Below are positions 32,908 through 41,779 of a stretch of 64,000 nucleotides of DNA, piece after piece. Where the stretch lies: contig OY969717.1 of NCBI GenBank assembly GCA_963702155.1, positions 1,178,001 to 1,242,000 on the forward strand, given 5' to 3'. How positions within the stretch are numbered: position 1 is the stretch's first letter; every line of letters begins with the position of its first letter. Source of the stretch: G963702155 sp963702155. Lineage in GTDB: Bacteria > Pseudomonadota > Alphaproteobacteria > Micavibrionales > Micavibrionaceae. The position numbers were made by a program, and so were the translations under genes. The notes under the pieces were generated by a model. It made no database searches. It had not been told where the DNA came from and saw only the letters and a program-made list of their open reading frames with translations.

Positions 32908-34419
32908 TTATTCGCAAGGATCTCGATATGGCGCAGGCGGCGCCCCTACCAAAACCCATCCGCCTAAATGACGATAATAAACCGGATCACGCTTCACTTC
33001 AGAAGGTTGCGATACTTCAGAATTTGATTCCGCATTTTCATTTAAATCGTTGTTTTGTATGGGCTTCACAATACCGCGCGCATTCAATTCTGATGTATTC
33101 GCTACTTTTGTATCCATAAGCCCTGCATCACCCTGCACTTCATAGACTATATTGCTATGACCCGCAACAACGCGTTCGCCCTTTGGCCCGCGCATTAAAC
33201 GCACGCCATCTGTCCCTTCTGCATTTTGATAAACATTATTTTCCAAAAGAACGCCCCGCACGTTAAAGGTTAGAACACGTATATAATCGTCGCGTCCACG
33301 CGCTTCAAACTGCTTTTCCGGTATTGGCTCTTGTCCGGGTTTTTTTTTGTAAACTGGCAATTCCGCATCAATAAGGACGGAAATAACCCCCGTGTCATCT
33401 ACAAGTATATCCTGCCCCGCATAAGAAGATTCGCCCGTAATGTACCGCTGCCATAAAAGATTACCATTGTCAGCATCAATCATCATAATCCAGCCTGCAT
33501 TTTGCCCTTGATCAGATGGGTGCGCATAACCCGTAGTCAATATTTCATTCTTTGAATACGGTACGCCTGCATTTAAAACAGAACCAACCCCGCGCGAATA
33601 ACTCCTCTGCCAGACAATATGCCCGTTTTGATCAAGTCGCATTAACCACCCTGCACGCAAGCCCTTGGTATCCGATGTATACCCCGAAGCAATAAGATGG
33701 CCCTTATCTCCAAAACTGCGCAGACCATTAATTCCATTTTCGCCCCCCATAACAAAAGCCTTTTGTTTAACAACGCGCGCGCTGGTGTTGAGTTGATACA
33801 AAACCGCATGCGGCGCCATTACGCCTTTACTTAAAGGTCTAAAGTTACCAACCACCCAATATCCGCCATCACTACGCCTTACAACATCAGAAACACTAAA
33901 ATCACCGCCTTTGCGCGTAATAATCTGCTTTGAAATCAAATCTCCTTTCAGATCAAAAAATCCGGCCCATACGGCTTGGTTTTTCTTTTTTTCTTTCATA
34001 TTGGCAAAAACCGCATACCCTTTATCAGTTTCTATAATCCGCGCCACATTTATAATACCTTCAACTGTATGCATCTTTTCCCATGCTACACGCCCGCGAC
34101 GCTCTAGCTCGACAATTAGTAAACGCGGTGTACCGGCAAGTTCGTTTAAATCACCATTTTCATCAATCTTGCGATCAATATCACTAACCGTCCCTGCTGA
34201 AATTGTACGCCACCCCTTTTTTAAAATTGCATCTCCAAAAACCTCGTCCCGCGTATCTTCACCATATACACTTGACCAAACGCTATACGCCCCATATTGC
34301 AAGTTTTCCATACTCACAATAGCCTCTACATCGATTTGACACCGCTGCGCATAGGCTGAAATTGGAAAACAAACCAAAATCGCCCACAGCCAAAAAATAA
34401 AAAATCGTAATAAAATCAT
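32908..34419 (-). CDS. Secreted protein with repeated beta-propeller-like strands
   Basis: This is a 503-residue protein of unknown function. A signal peptide (MILLRFFIFWLWAILVCFPISAYAQ, cleavage near AYA-Q) is followed by repeated segments of about 50 residues with a common pattern: Gly-X-Trp, an Asp-X-X-Gly turn, and a strand ending in Trp-Gln-Arg (for example GWLMRLDQNGHIVWQRSYSR, GWIMMIDADNGNLLWQRY, GFFDLKGDLISKQ). This resembles quinoprotein-like or WD-type propellers. The C-terminus is polar with a Glu/Asn-rich linker and ends in APPAPYRDPCE. It is divergent from the downstream GT4 gene. A periplasmic or outer-membrane role is inferred. Confidence 0.65.
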   Translation of the reverse strand: MILLRFFIFWLWAILVCFPISAYAQRCQIDVEAIVSMENLQYGAYSVWSSVYGEDTRDEVFGDAILKKGWRTISAGTVSDIDRKIDENGDLNELAGTPRLLIVELERRGRVAWEKMHTVEGIINVARIIETDKGYAVFANMKEKKKNQAVWAGFFDLKGDLISKQIITRKGGDFSVSDVVRRSDGGYWVVGNFRPLSKGVMAPHAVLYQLNTSARVVKQKAFVMGGENGINGLRSFGDKGHLIASGYTSDTKGLRAGWLMRLDQNGHIVWQRSYSRGVGSVLNAGVPYSKNEILTTGYAHPSDQGQNAGWIMMIDADNGNLLWQRYITGESSYAGQDILVDDTGVISVLIDAELPVYKKKPGQEPIPEKQFEARGRDDYIRVLTFNVRGVLLENNVYQNAEGTDGVRLMRGPKGERVVAGHSNIVYEVQGDAGLMDTKVANTSELNARGIVKPIQNNDLNENAESNSEVSQPSEVKRDPVYYRHLGGWVLVGAPPAPYRDPCE

Positions 34420-34522
34420 AAATCACCGGATTTTTAAGAGTATAAAGAAAAAATATATCGCTTTATAGTGTATCGTATCGAGTAAAAGGTTTAAACAGAT
34501 ATAACAGCTTGTTAAACAACAT

Positions 34523-35575
34523 ATGAAAATTGCAATAATAAGTGACGCTTGGCATCCTCAAATAAATGGCGTTGTCAGAACATATGAACATATTACCCGC
34601 AATTTGCGCGATATGGGGCACGTGACAATGGTAATTGGCCCTGATGACTTTCGCTGGCATACGGCTCTACCCAGCTATGGCGAAATTAAACTTGCATTAT
34701 TCAGCTACAAGCGTATGTCCAGAATTATAAATGAATTTGCACCAGACCATATCCATATTGCAACGGAAGGGCCTTTAGGCTGGGCGGCGCGCAAATATTG
34801 CCTTAAACATAATGAACAATATTCAACATCCTATCACACAGATTTCCCTTCATATTTACAAAAAAGAATGCTCAAACGCGCGCCTTTTTTAGCGCCATAT
34901 ATATATAAGGCAACCAAAGCATATTTAAAAAAATTTCATAAACCTTCTCAAAACATGCTGATTGCAACACAAAGCCTTGAAGATAAACTCAAATCATGGG
35001 GATTTAATATGCCTATGAAACGGTTAACACGCGGAGTTGATCTTGATATTTTCAAACCGGACAAATGCGACTTGTTTGAAAATCTACCAAAACCGGTTGC
35101 CCTTTTTGTTGGCCGTGTTTCAATAGAAAAAAATATCGAAGATTTTCTGACTATGCCATGGCCGGGTAGTAAAGTTGTCGTCGGTGATGGCCCCAGTTTT
35201 CAAACCCTTAAAAACAAATACCCGAATACCAGCTTCGTCGGGCGCAAAACCGGCCATGACCTTGCCAACCATTATCGCGCCAGCGATGTTTTTGTCTTCC
35301 CGTCAAAAACCGATACATTTGGTATCGTAATTATTGAAGCGCTAGCTTGCGGAATTCCTGTTGCTGCCTACAATGTCATGGGACCAAAGGACATCATAAC
35401 AAACCCTGAGCTAGGCATAACAACAGATAGGAATATTGAAACCGCCGCACTCAAAGCTTTGAATACGGGCAGCCCACAAGCCCGCTACAACCATGTAAAA
35501 CAGCATTATACTTGGACAAAAGCAGCCAAACAATTTGCTGAAAATGCCGCCTCTATCAATAAGTCTGCACAATAA
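34523..35575 (+). CDS. GT4-family glycosyltransferase
   Basis: This is a 350-residue GT-B enzyme transferring a sugar from a nucleotide donor to a lipid or glycan acceptor. The N-terminal Rossmann half starts MKIAIISDAWHPQINGVVRTYEHITRNL. The C-terminal half has VALFVGRVSIEKNIEDFL, VVGDGPSFQTL and the E-x7-E donor site in DTFGIVIIEALACGIPVAAY. It resembles sulfoquinovosyl- and mannosyl-transferases such as SQD2/MgtA, but the substrate is unknown. Preceded by the divergent secreted-protein gene and followed by tRNA-Val. Confidence 0.88.
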   Translation: MKIAIISDAWHPQINGVVRTYEHITRNLRDMGHVTMVIGPDDFRWHTALPSYGEIKLALFSYKRMSRIINEFAPDHIHIATEGPLGWAARKYCLKHNEQYSTSYHTDFPSYLQKRMLKRAPFLAPYIYKATKAYLKKFHKPSQNMLIATQSLEDKLKSWGFNMPMKRLTRGVDLDIFKPDKCDLFENLPKPVALFVGRVSIEKNIEDFLTMPWPGSKVVVGDGPSFQTLKNKYPNTSFVGRKTGHDLANHYRASDVFVFPSKTDTFGIVIIEALACGIPVAAYNVMGPKDIITNPELGITTDRNIETAALKALNTGSPQARYNHVKQHYTWTKAAKQFAENAASINKSAQ

Positions 35576-35684
35576 TCACCATCAAAATCAAAAACAGATA
35601 ACGACGAAAATTAAAAATACGAAAAAAACACCTTGAAAAACTGGCAATGATTAACTACCTATAATTCATCGCACCATCATAATG

Positions 35685-35759
35685 GGGTGGTTAGCTCAGC
35701 GGTAGAGCACTTGCCCGACACGCAAGGGGTCACTGGTTCAATCCCAGTACCACCCACCA
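35685..35759 (+). tRNA. tRNA-Val (GAC)
   Basis: The 75-base gene starts GGGTGGTTAGCTCAGCGG and ends with encoded CCA. The anticodon stem CTTGC/GCAAG encloses loop CCGACAC, giving GAC (Val). Acceptor GGGTGGT pairs with ACCACCC. Confidence 0.94.
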
Positions 35760-36115
35760 TTTTACCCTTTTATGATAGTGCTTTTTTCTCTGATATTCAT
35801 ATACTTCACATATTAATAAATACGGTAATCGTTATTCTATGTATTTTTGTATGGAATGGGAACATTGCCTATACCTGTTGTATTTCAACACTTAAGACCT
35901 ACGCATTTAAAAAAGTTGTCATGCTATGTAAGTCCGCAATCCGCCACTCAAAGTAGCTTTAAATCTTAGTGACATTAAAAATAAAATAACCAAATTAAAT
36001 TAGTCAAAAAAATATTAACATAATAATATTTGTATTATGTATTTTCATTATGTATAATGCGTTACTTGTACATAATATTCAATTGATTTGCGTAATAAAG
36101 AGGTTTGCTGAAAAT
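35760..36115. other. AT-rich gap after tRNA-Val
   Basis: About 356 bases of strongly AT-rich sequence with no convincing gene, integrase fragment or tRNA-end repeat that I can see. It contains long poly-A/T runs just before the GT32 gene. Confidence 0.55.
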
Positions 36116-36826
36116 ATGAATAATATCATACCCAAAATTCTGCATCAGTCTTCTCATAACATTACATGGGAAGAAAAATATCTTGTAAGACGCAACAAAA
36201 AAATCATGCCAGATTGGCGGCATTTCATGTGGAACAATGAAAAAAACGATAAATTCGTTAAAAAATTCTATCCGCAATATGAAGAAGACTATTTCAACAT
36301 CCCTCAAGGTGTTATGCGCATAGATATTGTAAGATGTTTATACCTTCATAAATACGGCGGTGTATATTGTGACACAGATTACATATTTATTAAGCCTATA
36401 GACAATAATTTTTTAAAAAATACATGCGTTTTAGGGATAGAAGAGTACCATAATAAATGGATTGATACTGAAAAAGTAGGGAATGCTTTTCTAGCGTCAG
36501 CTAAGGGTTATGATATGTGGACTGACTTTGTAGAAAATATTTTTGAAAACTACAAAAAAGGCGAAAAACATATTGTAAAAATTGGCGGTCCACATGCTCT
36601 ATCCTTATTCCTAAGTAACAACAATCAATACAAACAACATATAACGACTTTACCTCAAAATATATTATATCCTGATTTCCAACTAACCAAAATTTTGAAG
36701 AATAGAAACAAAAAAGCGTATGGTATACACTTATGTTGGGGATCATGGAGAAATAAAAACGGATTACAGCGTTATAAAAATCATACACGCAGAATTGTTT
36801 CCGCCTACATAGCTTCACGTGTTTAA
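36116..36826 (+). CDS. GT32-family glycosyltransferase (OCH1-like)
   Basis: This is a 236-residue enzyme of the DXD sugar-transferase family often found in capsule and LPS loci. Family marks are IPKILHQSSHNITWEEK, the central RIDIVRCLYLHKYGGVYCDTDYIFIKPI with the metal-binding DTD, and GGPHALSLFL. The ATG at 36116 is chosen because it begins at the conserved IPKILHQ region. The gene is visibly more AT-rich than its neighbours, with many AAA/ATA/AAT codons, and lies just after a tRNA gene, so acquisition by transfer is likely. Acceptor unknown. Confidence 0.85.
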   Translation: MNNIIPKILHQSSHNITWEEKYLVRRNKKIMPDWRHFMWNNEKNDKFVKKFYPQYEEDYFNIPQGVMRIDIVRCLYLHKYGGVYCDTDYIFIKPIDNNFLKNTCVLGIEEYHNKWIDTEKVGNAFLASAKGYDMWTDFVENIFENYKKGEKHIVKIGGPHALSLFLSNNNQYKQHITTLPQNILYPDFQLTKILKNRNKKAYGIHLCWGSWRNKNGLQRYKNHTRRIVSAYIASRV

Positions 36827-36995
36827 AAGTATAAAATTAAACAAAAAAAAGGATTTTAAGATTTTATATAATTCATAAAAAAACTTGTATTTTTTTAATT
36901 ATATCTTTATGAAGTGCCGTATATTTTAGGTGCTTTATTTTAAAAGTATTAACAATAACATATAAAACCATAGCTTTAATAAGAGAACGTTTCAC

Positions 36996-38036
36996 ATGAA
37001 AATACACTATTACGATGATCATCCGAATTTCGGCGATATCCTGAATAAATATTTATGGCAACCTTATTTTGGTGAATTGCTAGAACGCGATGATGATATC
37101 CTTATTTTTGGTATCGGCACACTTTTGGGACAACATACCGACCACAAAGGTCGCATTATTGTATGCGGATCAGGGTGCGGTTACCTACCAAATCTGGATA
37201 ATGTTCATAAAGAAAACGTATCGATTTCATTTGTACGCGGCCCCCTAACTGCCGCAACTTTGGGGTTAGAACCTGAAAAGGCAATTACAGATCCGGCTAT
37301 CTTAACGCCATCCGTATTTCCTCCCAAACCAAAAGAAGATAAAATAATCTTCGTGCCACACTATGAAACCGCTTTTAATCCTCTTTGGAAAATTGTATGT
37401 GAGAAAGCTGGAGTAAAATACGTAAGCCCTATGGCACCGGTTGAAGAAGTACTGGGCGAAATAAGTAGCGCAAAACTCGTAATAACCGAAGCCATGCATG
37501 GCGCAATTATTGCTGACTTATACCGCGTGCCTTGGGTGCCGGTCATGACATCCTCACGCATCAATCAATTTAAATGGAAAGATTGGAGCTCTTCGCTCGG
37601 CTTTGAAACTGAGTTTTACGTACTACCAACCATAGGCTGGACAGATGTATTCCGTACGGTCACTAACGATATCAAAACTGCCAAAAAGCTTAAAGATGGG
37701 GTAGAGAAAAATGGCCACAGCGTCATGAAAATCAAAGATGGTGAAGGTTTTGCAGAGCAACTTTTGAATTGGAACAAATTATTTTATAAAATTCCAAGGC
37801 GTTTTAATATTAAAATTGAAAAGCTTTTAATTAAAGAAAAGATGCCCAAACTGGATCAAAAACTCTATGAAAAGCTTTCAAAGTCTGGAGAAACCACTGC
37901 GCGCATTGATAAAGCCGTCGAAAAAATGATGTTTTTAGCAAAGCAATCTGGTCATAACAGCCCCCTTGAAAATGCGAAAGCTAAAAAAGCACAAATGATT
38001 GAACATCTTGCCACTCTAAAAGAAAGTTTAAAATAA
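36996..38036 (+). CDS. Polysaccharide pyruvyl transferase family protein
   Basis: The family adds pyruvate ketals from PEP to sugar residues of exopolysaccharides or cell-wall polymers. The 346-residue protein has YYDDHPNFGDILNKYLW, LIFGIGTLL, IVCGSGCGY, SFVRGPLTAATLGL and the late SSAKLVITEAMHGAIIADLYRVPWV, all matching this GT-B-like family. The last 90 residues are helical and Lys-rich and may be a membrane-proximal or accessory tail. AAGAGAAC precedes the ATG. It follows the AT-rich GT32 gene. Confidence 0.85.
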   Translation: MKIHYYDDHPNFGDILNKYLWQPYFGELLERDDDILIFGIGTLLGQHTDHKGRIIVCGSGCGYLPNLDNVHKENVSISFVRGPLTAATLGLEPEKAITDPAILTPSVFPPKPKEDKIIFVPHYETAFNPLWKIVCEKAGVKYVSPMAPVEEVLGEISSAKLVITEAMHGAIIADLYRVPWVPVMTSSRINQFKWKDWSSSLGFETEFYVLPTIGWTDVFRTVTNDIKTAKKLKDGVEKNGHSVMKIKDGEGFAEQLLNWNKLFYKIPRRFNIKIEKLLIKEKMPKLDQKLYEKLSKSGETTARIDKAVEKMMFLAKQSGHNSPLENAKAKKAQMIEHLATLKESLK

Positions 38037-38142
38037 TTTTGAGGCAGAGTTTAAGAGAAAGCTTTATAACAATAAAATTTTCTTTAATTATAAAAACAAA
38101 AAATTTAATAAAATTTTAAGTAGTTTTTAGGTATTATAAATC

Positions 38143-38167
38143 TGGGGAGAACTATGCCCCCTTTTTT
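38143..38167 (+). terminator. Weak intrinsic terminator
   Basis: GGGG pairs with CCCC around a 9-base loop, followed by six T. It lies 106 bases after the pyruvyl transferase gene and upstream of the first large prepilin gene, so it may separate the two transcripts. Confidence 0.4.
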
Positions 38168-38223
38168 GTAATATATTAAACAATAATCGTTTATAATAAT
38201 AAAAACGGCTTGAAATTTTAAAA

Positions 38224-39513
38224 ATGACTTTAGAACGCACAATAAAATCTCTAAAAAATGACGAACAGGGCATGACTCTGATCGATATTGCAATTGCATT
38301 AACCGTGATAGGCCTTTTGGCCGCTGGCGCTTTGAGTGCTTACAATACATACCGTGCGGCAACATTGAATGCCGATGCCAATGTAAAATCAGAAATAGTA
38401 CAAAATGCACTAAAGTTATATTATTTTGCAAATGGCTTCTATCCCTGCCCCGCTGATCCGTCTTTACCTATAACTGACTTACAATATGGTGTCGCGCAAA
38501 CAGCAGCCGATAATCCGGCAACTGTAATACGCTGCCTGGGCGCAATCGCCAGCGCAACCACAGCAACAATGCAAACCTCCGAGAATGATGGGGCAGGTGG
38601 TACAATTGAAACAAATTACGTCGATCAGCCGCAAAGCTATGCCGGTATGGTTCCTTTTAAAACGCTGAATTTAGAAGAAGATGCAGTGTATGATATTTAC
38701 AATAAAAAATTAACCTATGTCGTATCTGCATCTAAAGTATTTCAAAGTACCTATGATCTAAGGGGCAGTATAATAGTGCGTGGGTATGAGCAAATAACCG
38801 ACGCCACAACAAATGAACTGGTCTGTACTGATAATGTTATCCCCTATGCGCCTTTAGACCCAGCACCCAACGATAAACCTGCACATTTTTTAATTGTTGC
38901 ACATGGAGAAAACGGTGTTGGAGCTTATAACCGAAGCGGCGTGATAAACCAAGCATGTGGCAATAATATAAATGACGGATCTGAAAACATAAATTGTAAT
39001 CATAATGCCGATAATATTTATTGGAACGATGTATGTTCAGCCAGTCGGTCAGTCAACGGTATTCAATACGATGACAAAATCCTTTATATGGCATCTACAC
39101 CTTCACAAATGTGGACAGACCCATTAAGTACTGCAGGTCCGGATGGATTTGCCTATAGCGAAACATCGTTCATCGGTATTAAAACTGAAAACCCGGATCA
39201 AGCCGTACACGTCATTGGAGACATCACGGCGCAAAATGGTGAAGCGCGCGCTAACGTTTTATGTGATATAACTGGAGAAAAATGCGCATCTCTTGAGACC
39301 ATTTTAGGGGAAACCACTCTCTGTACAGAAGATGACCTTTCAAGTGTAATGTCAGGGTTTGGTAGCGCCGATTTCAAAACCGGCGATGACAACGCTGCCA
39401 TATGTGATTTGAGAATTGAAGTAGATGATAGTGTGTGTAATGAAGCACTTAAAGAAGCTGTTATAGGGTTTGACTTTAGTGGTAACCCCATTTGCGGATC
39501 AAGCGGTAATTAA
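38224..39513 (+). CDS. Large prepilin-like protein 1 (Glu+5 replaced by Asp)
   Basis: This is a 429-residue protein with a class III leader cut after Gly16 (NDEQG/MTLIDIAIALTVIGLL) and one N-terminal hydrophobic helix. The +5 residue is Asp rather than the usual Glu. The globular part has FYPCPADPSLP, VPFKTLNLEEDAVYDIYNKKLTYVVS, AHFLIVAHGENGVGAY, and near the C-terminus VIGDITAQNGEARANVLC followed by a Cys-bearing tail. The same four blocks occur in the two next genes, so the three are paralogues. It is far larger than ordinary pilins or pseudopilins (about 110-200 residues). Role inferred as a minor pilin or tip protein of a type II/IV-like fibre. Confidence 0.78.
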   Translation: MTLERTIKSLKNDEQGMTLIDIAIALTVIGLLAAGALSAYNTYRAATLNADANVKSEIVQNALKLYYFANGFYPCPADPSLPITDLQYGVAQTAADNPATVIRCLGAIASATTATMQTSENDGAGGTIETNYVDQPQSYAGMVPFKTLNLEEDAVYDIYNKKLTYVVSASKVFQSTYDLRGSIIVRGYEQITDATTNELVCTDNVIPYAPLDPAPNDKPAHFLIVAHGENGVGAYNRSGVINQACGNNINDGSENINCNHNADNIYWNDVCSASRSVNGIQYDDKILYMASTPSQMWTDPLSTAGPDGFAYSETSFIGIKTENPDQAVHVIGDITAQNGEARANVLCDITGEKCASLETILGETTLCTEDDLSSVMSGFGSADFKTGDDNAAICDLRIEVDDSVCNEALKEAVIGFDFSGNPICGSSGN

Positions 39514-39589
39514 TACATAAAGATATGAATTATAAATAAATTTAAATTATTATGCTTTAGAAATTTTATTAGATAATGGAAACAAGCAC

Positions 39590-41746
39590 ATGAAAAATTC
39601 AAAAAAATCACAATCCGGTTTTACGCTTATCGAAATGGCTATCGTCACCTTGATTATCGGTATTGCTATTGCTGCCATGTCCCCATTATTTACTCAATAT
39701 ATAAGTAGCCAGCAACAACTGGAAACCGAAGGCATTGTAACGCGCAATCTTACAAAGCAAATCACAACTTTTAGAAATACGTATGGTCGCTACCCCTGTC
39801 CCGCTGGTTTGGCCGTTGCGCGTGATAAAGTAGATTACGGACGTGAGGATTGCTCGCTTGCAGCGGCAGAAGAGGTAGCGGGAACATGTTCTGGTGAAGG
39901 TGTTTGTGTATCACAAAGTACGCGTTTAGGGTATTTGGATTTTATAAATTATAACGAAGCAACGCCGCCAACAATATCTCCGCGCATCCTATATGGTTTT
40001 ATTCCATTTCGCGATTTAGGGTTAATGGAAGATGATGTGATTGATGGCTATAACAACCGTATCGCATACGCAGTAACTGAAAACCTTACAAACAGAAACA
40101 GCTTTGACCCGGAAGATGGCGCTATTCAAATAACAGACGAAGCGAACAGGCCACTTACAATTCAAAATGACGCCCATTTTATAGTATTTAGCCACGGCAA
40201 AAATGGTGCCGGTGCATATACAATGGCCGGTGTACGTAAACCCTGCCCCGCTAATGATAGCCTAGAAATTAGAAATACGGATTGCAATGTTAATAGTAAT
40301 ACAAACCTTGCAGCGTTTGTAGTTGCAGAGCAGTCATCCGGTGACAATAATAAATTTTTTGATAACGTATCGGCTTATTTTTCACCCCATGAAATGCCTA
40401 TATGGGAACGCGGCGAAAAATCTAACGACCCTAACATATCTACTGAAAATGATGTGTTTCTAAAGCCGCAAAATGGCCTTTTAATCGGCGCTAAACTAAA
40501 AAATGATGAAGTTTTTGAAGGTTTAAAAGTAAGCGAGCACAATGATCAAGGAGCCATCAAAGCCGAAAATACAGTCATCGATGAGATTGCACAAGATAAC
40601 GGAAAGATTATTGCAGATAGAATTTGTGATAAAGAGGGTAAAAATGCATTGGCTTGTTTTAATGCACGTTTATTCATGGGGGATACAGCTTTATCACAAG
40701 AAGGATACGGATTTGAATGTGATAAAGGAGAGTTTTTAAAAAGCTTGAAAAACGGAAAATTTGAATGTGTTGATGATATTACAAAAAAATGCCCTGAAGG
40801 GTCTTACTTAACAGGCTTCAAAGACGGCGAGCTTATTTGTGCTGATGCGCCTACAGTTGTTGGTCCAAACGACTGTGCAGCTGAAACGATCACTATGTGC
40901 GAAGAGGACACAACAATTGGTCCAATGGCACATGGTAAATCCAAAGAGGTAAGAGGTGGAGAATTAAAAAGATCTTTATATGTATGCTACGATGGGAAAT
41001 ATGTACCTAGAGATAACTCGGGACGATGTAACTGTGTCCCAGACTCAAAGATACAAACAAGACAATGTTGGGAGGGATACACCCCTGGCACACAACAAGT
41101 TCTTTGGGAACGTGTATGTCCAAAAGGTAACGAAGTATTAACAGTCATAGATAACTCGCAGTGCAAATGCGTTGAAGACTATGAAAAAACTATTGTAAAA
41201 AGCTGCCCACCTGGGCAATACGGAAAAATATACGAAATTCTAAAAGCAAAATGCAAAGGGGCACATCGCGAATGGAAATTGGTTGAAACATTGAATAAAT
41301 GTTCTTGTAGCCAATATATTCAAGATACAACAACTACAAAAGCATGCCCTCCAGGCTATAAAGGTGAAATTACACAAAAATGGGTTGTAGACTGTAAAAA
41401 AGGTGGGCTTGTAACTGATGGTCCCCCTGTTGATAATTGCACATGTGAACCCAAGCCGGCTGAGCAAAAAACACGCTCATGTGGTCCTGGTCAAACGGGT
41501 GAAGTCACTTATACGGAAAGTATCGTGTGCAAAAACAATATTCCAGAAGTCTCTATTACAAACGAAGTTGAGAACTGTACAGAAATCGTATGCAATTGGA
41601 AACCAAGCGGCTCAAGCTTTCAATCAACCTTTGGGGCAGGACAGAATGTAGGAAGCACTTGCAAATGCGGAAAAAAACCAAAAGCCTGTTTCCAAAGATC
41701 TGGCGCAAGTTCATATACACAATATAACCAATGTACATGTGAATAA
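39590..41746 (+). CDS. Large prepilin-like protein 2 with Cys-rich tail
   Basis: This is a 718-residue protein with a canonical leader cut after Gly10 (KSQSG/FTLIEMAIVTLIIGI, Glu at +5). The middle shares RYPCPAGLAV, YGFIPFRDLGLMEDDVIDGYNNRIAYAV and AHFIVFSHGKNGAGAYTMAGV with the neighbouring genes. Residues about 430-718 form a Cys-rich region of repeated modules with pairs such as CNC, CKC, CSC and recurring C-PPGxxG turns (SCPPGQYGK, ACPPGYKGE, SCGPGQTGE), likely disulfide-knitted and extracellular. It is 76 bases after protein 1. The modular tail resembles adhesive or EGF-like extracellular domains in look only. Confidence 0.78.
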   Translation: MKNSKKSQSGFTLIEMAIVTLIIGIAIAAMSPLFTQYISSQQQLETEGIVTRNLTKQITTFRNTYGRYPCPAGLAVARDKVDYGREDCSLAAAEEVAGTCSGEGVCVSQSTRLGYLDFINYNEATPPTISPRILYGFIPFRDLGLMEDDVIDGYNNRIAYAVTENLTNRNSFDPEDGAIQITDEANRPLTIQNDAHFIVFSHGKNGAGAYTMAGVRKPCPANDSLEIRNTDCNVNSNTNLAAFVVAEQSSGDNNKFFDNVSAYFSPHEMPIWERGEKSNDPNISTENDVFLKPQNGLLIGAKLKNDEVFEGLKVSEHNDQGAIKAENTVIDEIAQDNGKIIADRICDKEGKNALACFNARLFMGDTALSQEGYGFECDKGEFLKSLKNGKFECVDDITKKCPEGSYLTGFKDGELICADAPTVVGPNDCAAETITMCEEDTTIGPMAHGKSKEVRGGELKRSLYVCYDGKYVPRDNSGRCNCVPDSKIQTRQCWEGYTPGTQQVLWERVCPKGNEVLTVIDNSQCKCVEDYEKTIVKSCPPGQYGKIYEILKAKCKGAHREWKLVETLNKCSCSQYIQDTTTTKACPPGYKGEITQKWVVDCKKGGLVTDGPPVDNCTCEPKPAEQKTRSCGPGQTGEVTYTESIVCKNNIPEVSITNEVENCTEIVCNWKPSGSSFQSTFGAGQNVGSTCKCGKKPKACFQRSGASSYTQYNQCTCE

Positions 41747-41779
41747 AAATATAACAGAGTTGAATAAGGCATATGTATA

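Noticed and set aside
35687..35956. An open frame of 89 codons over tRNA-Val
   Set aside because: It runs through the tRNA gene and has no family features or ribosome site; it is a by-product of tRNA sequence.
38105..38119. A second TTAA-N7-TTAA (TTAATAAAATTTTAA) before the first large prepilin gene
   Set aside because: It fits the CtrA spacing, but the surrounding sequence is almost pure A/T, where such a match is expected by chance, and the spacer lacks the C/G character of the flp site. Not listed as a feature.
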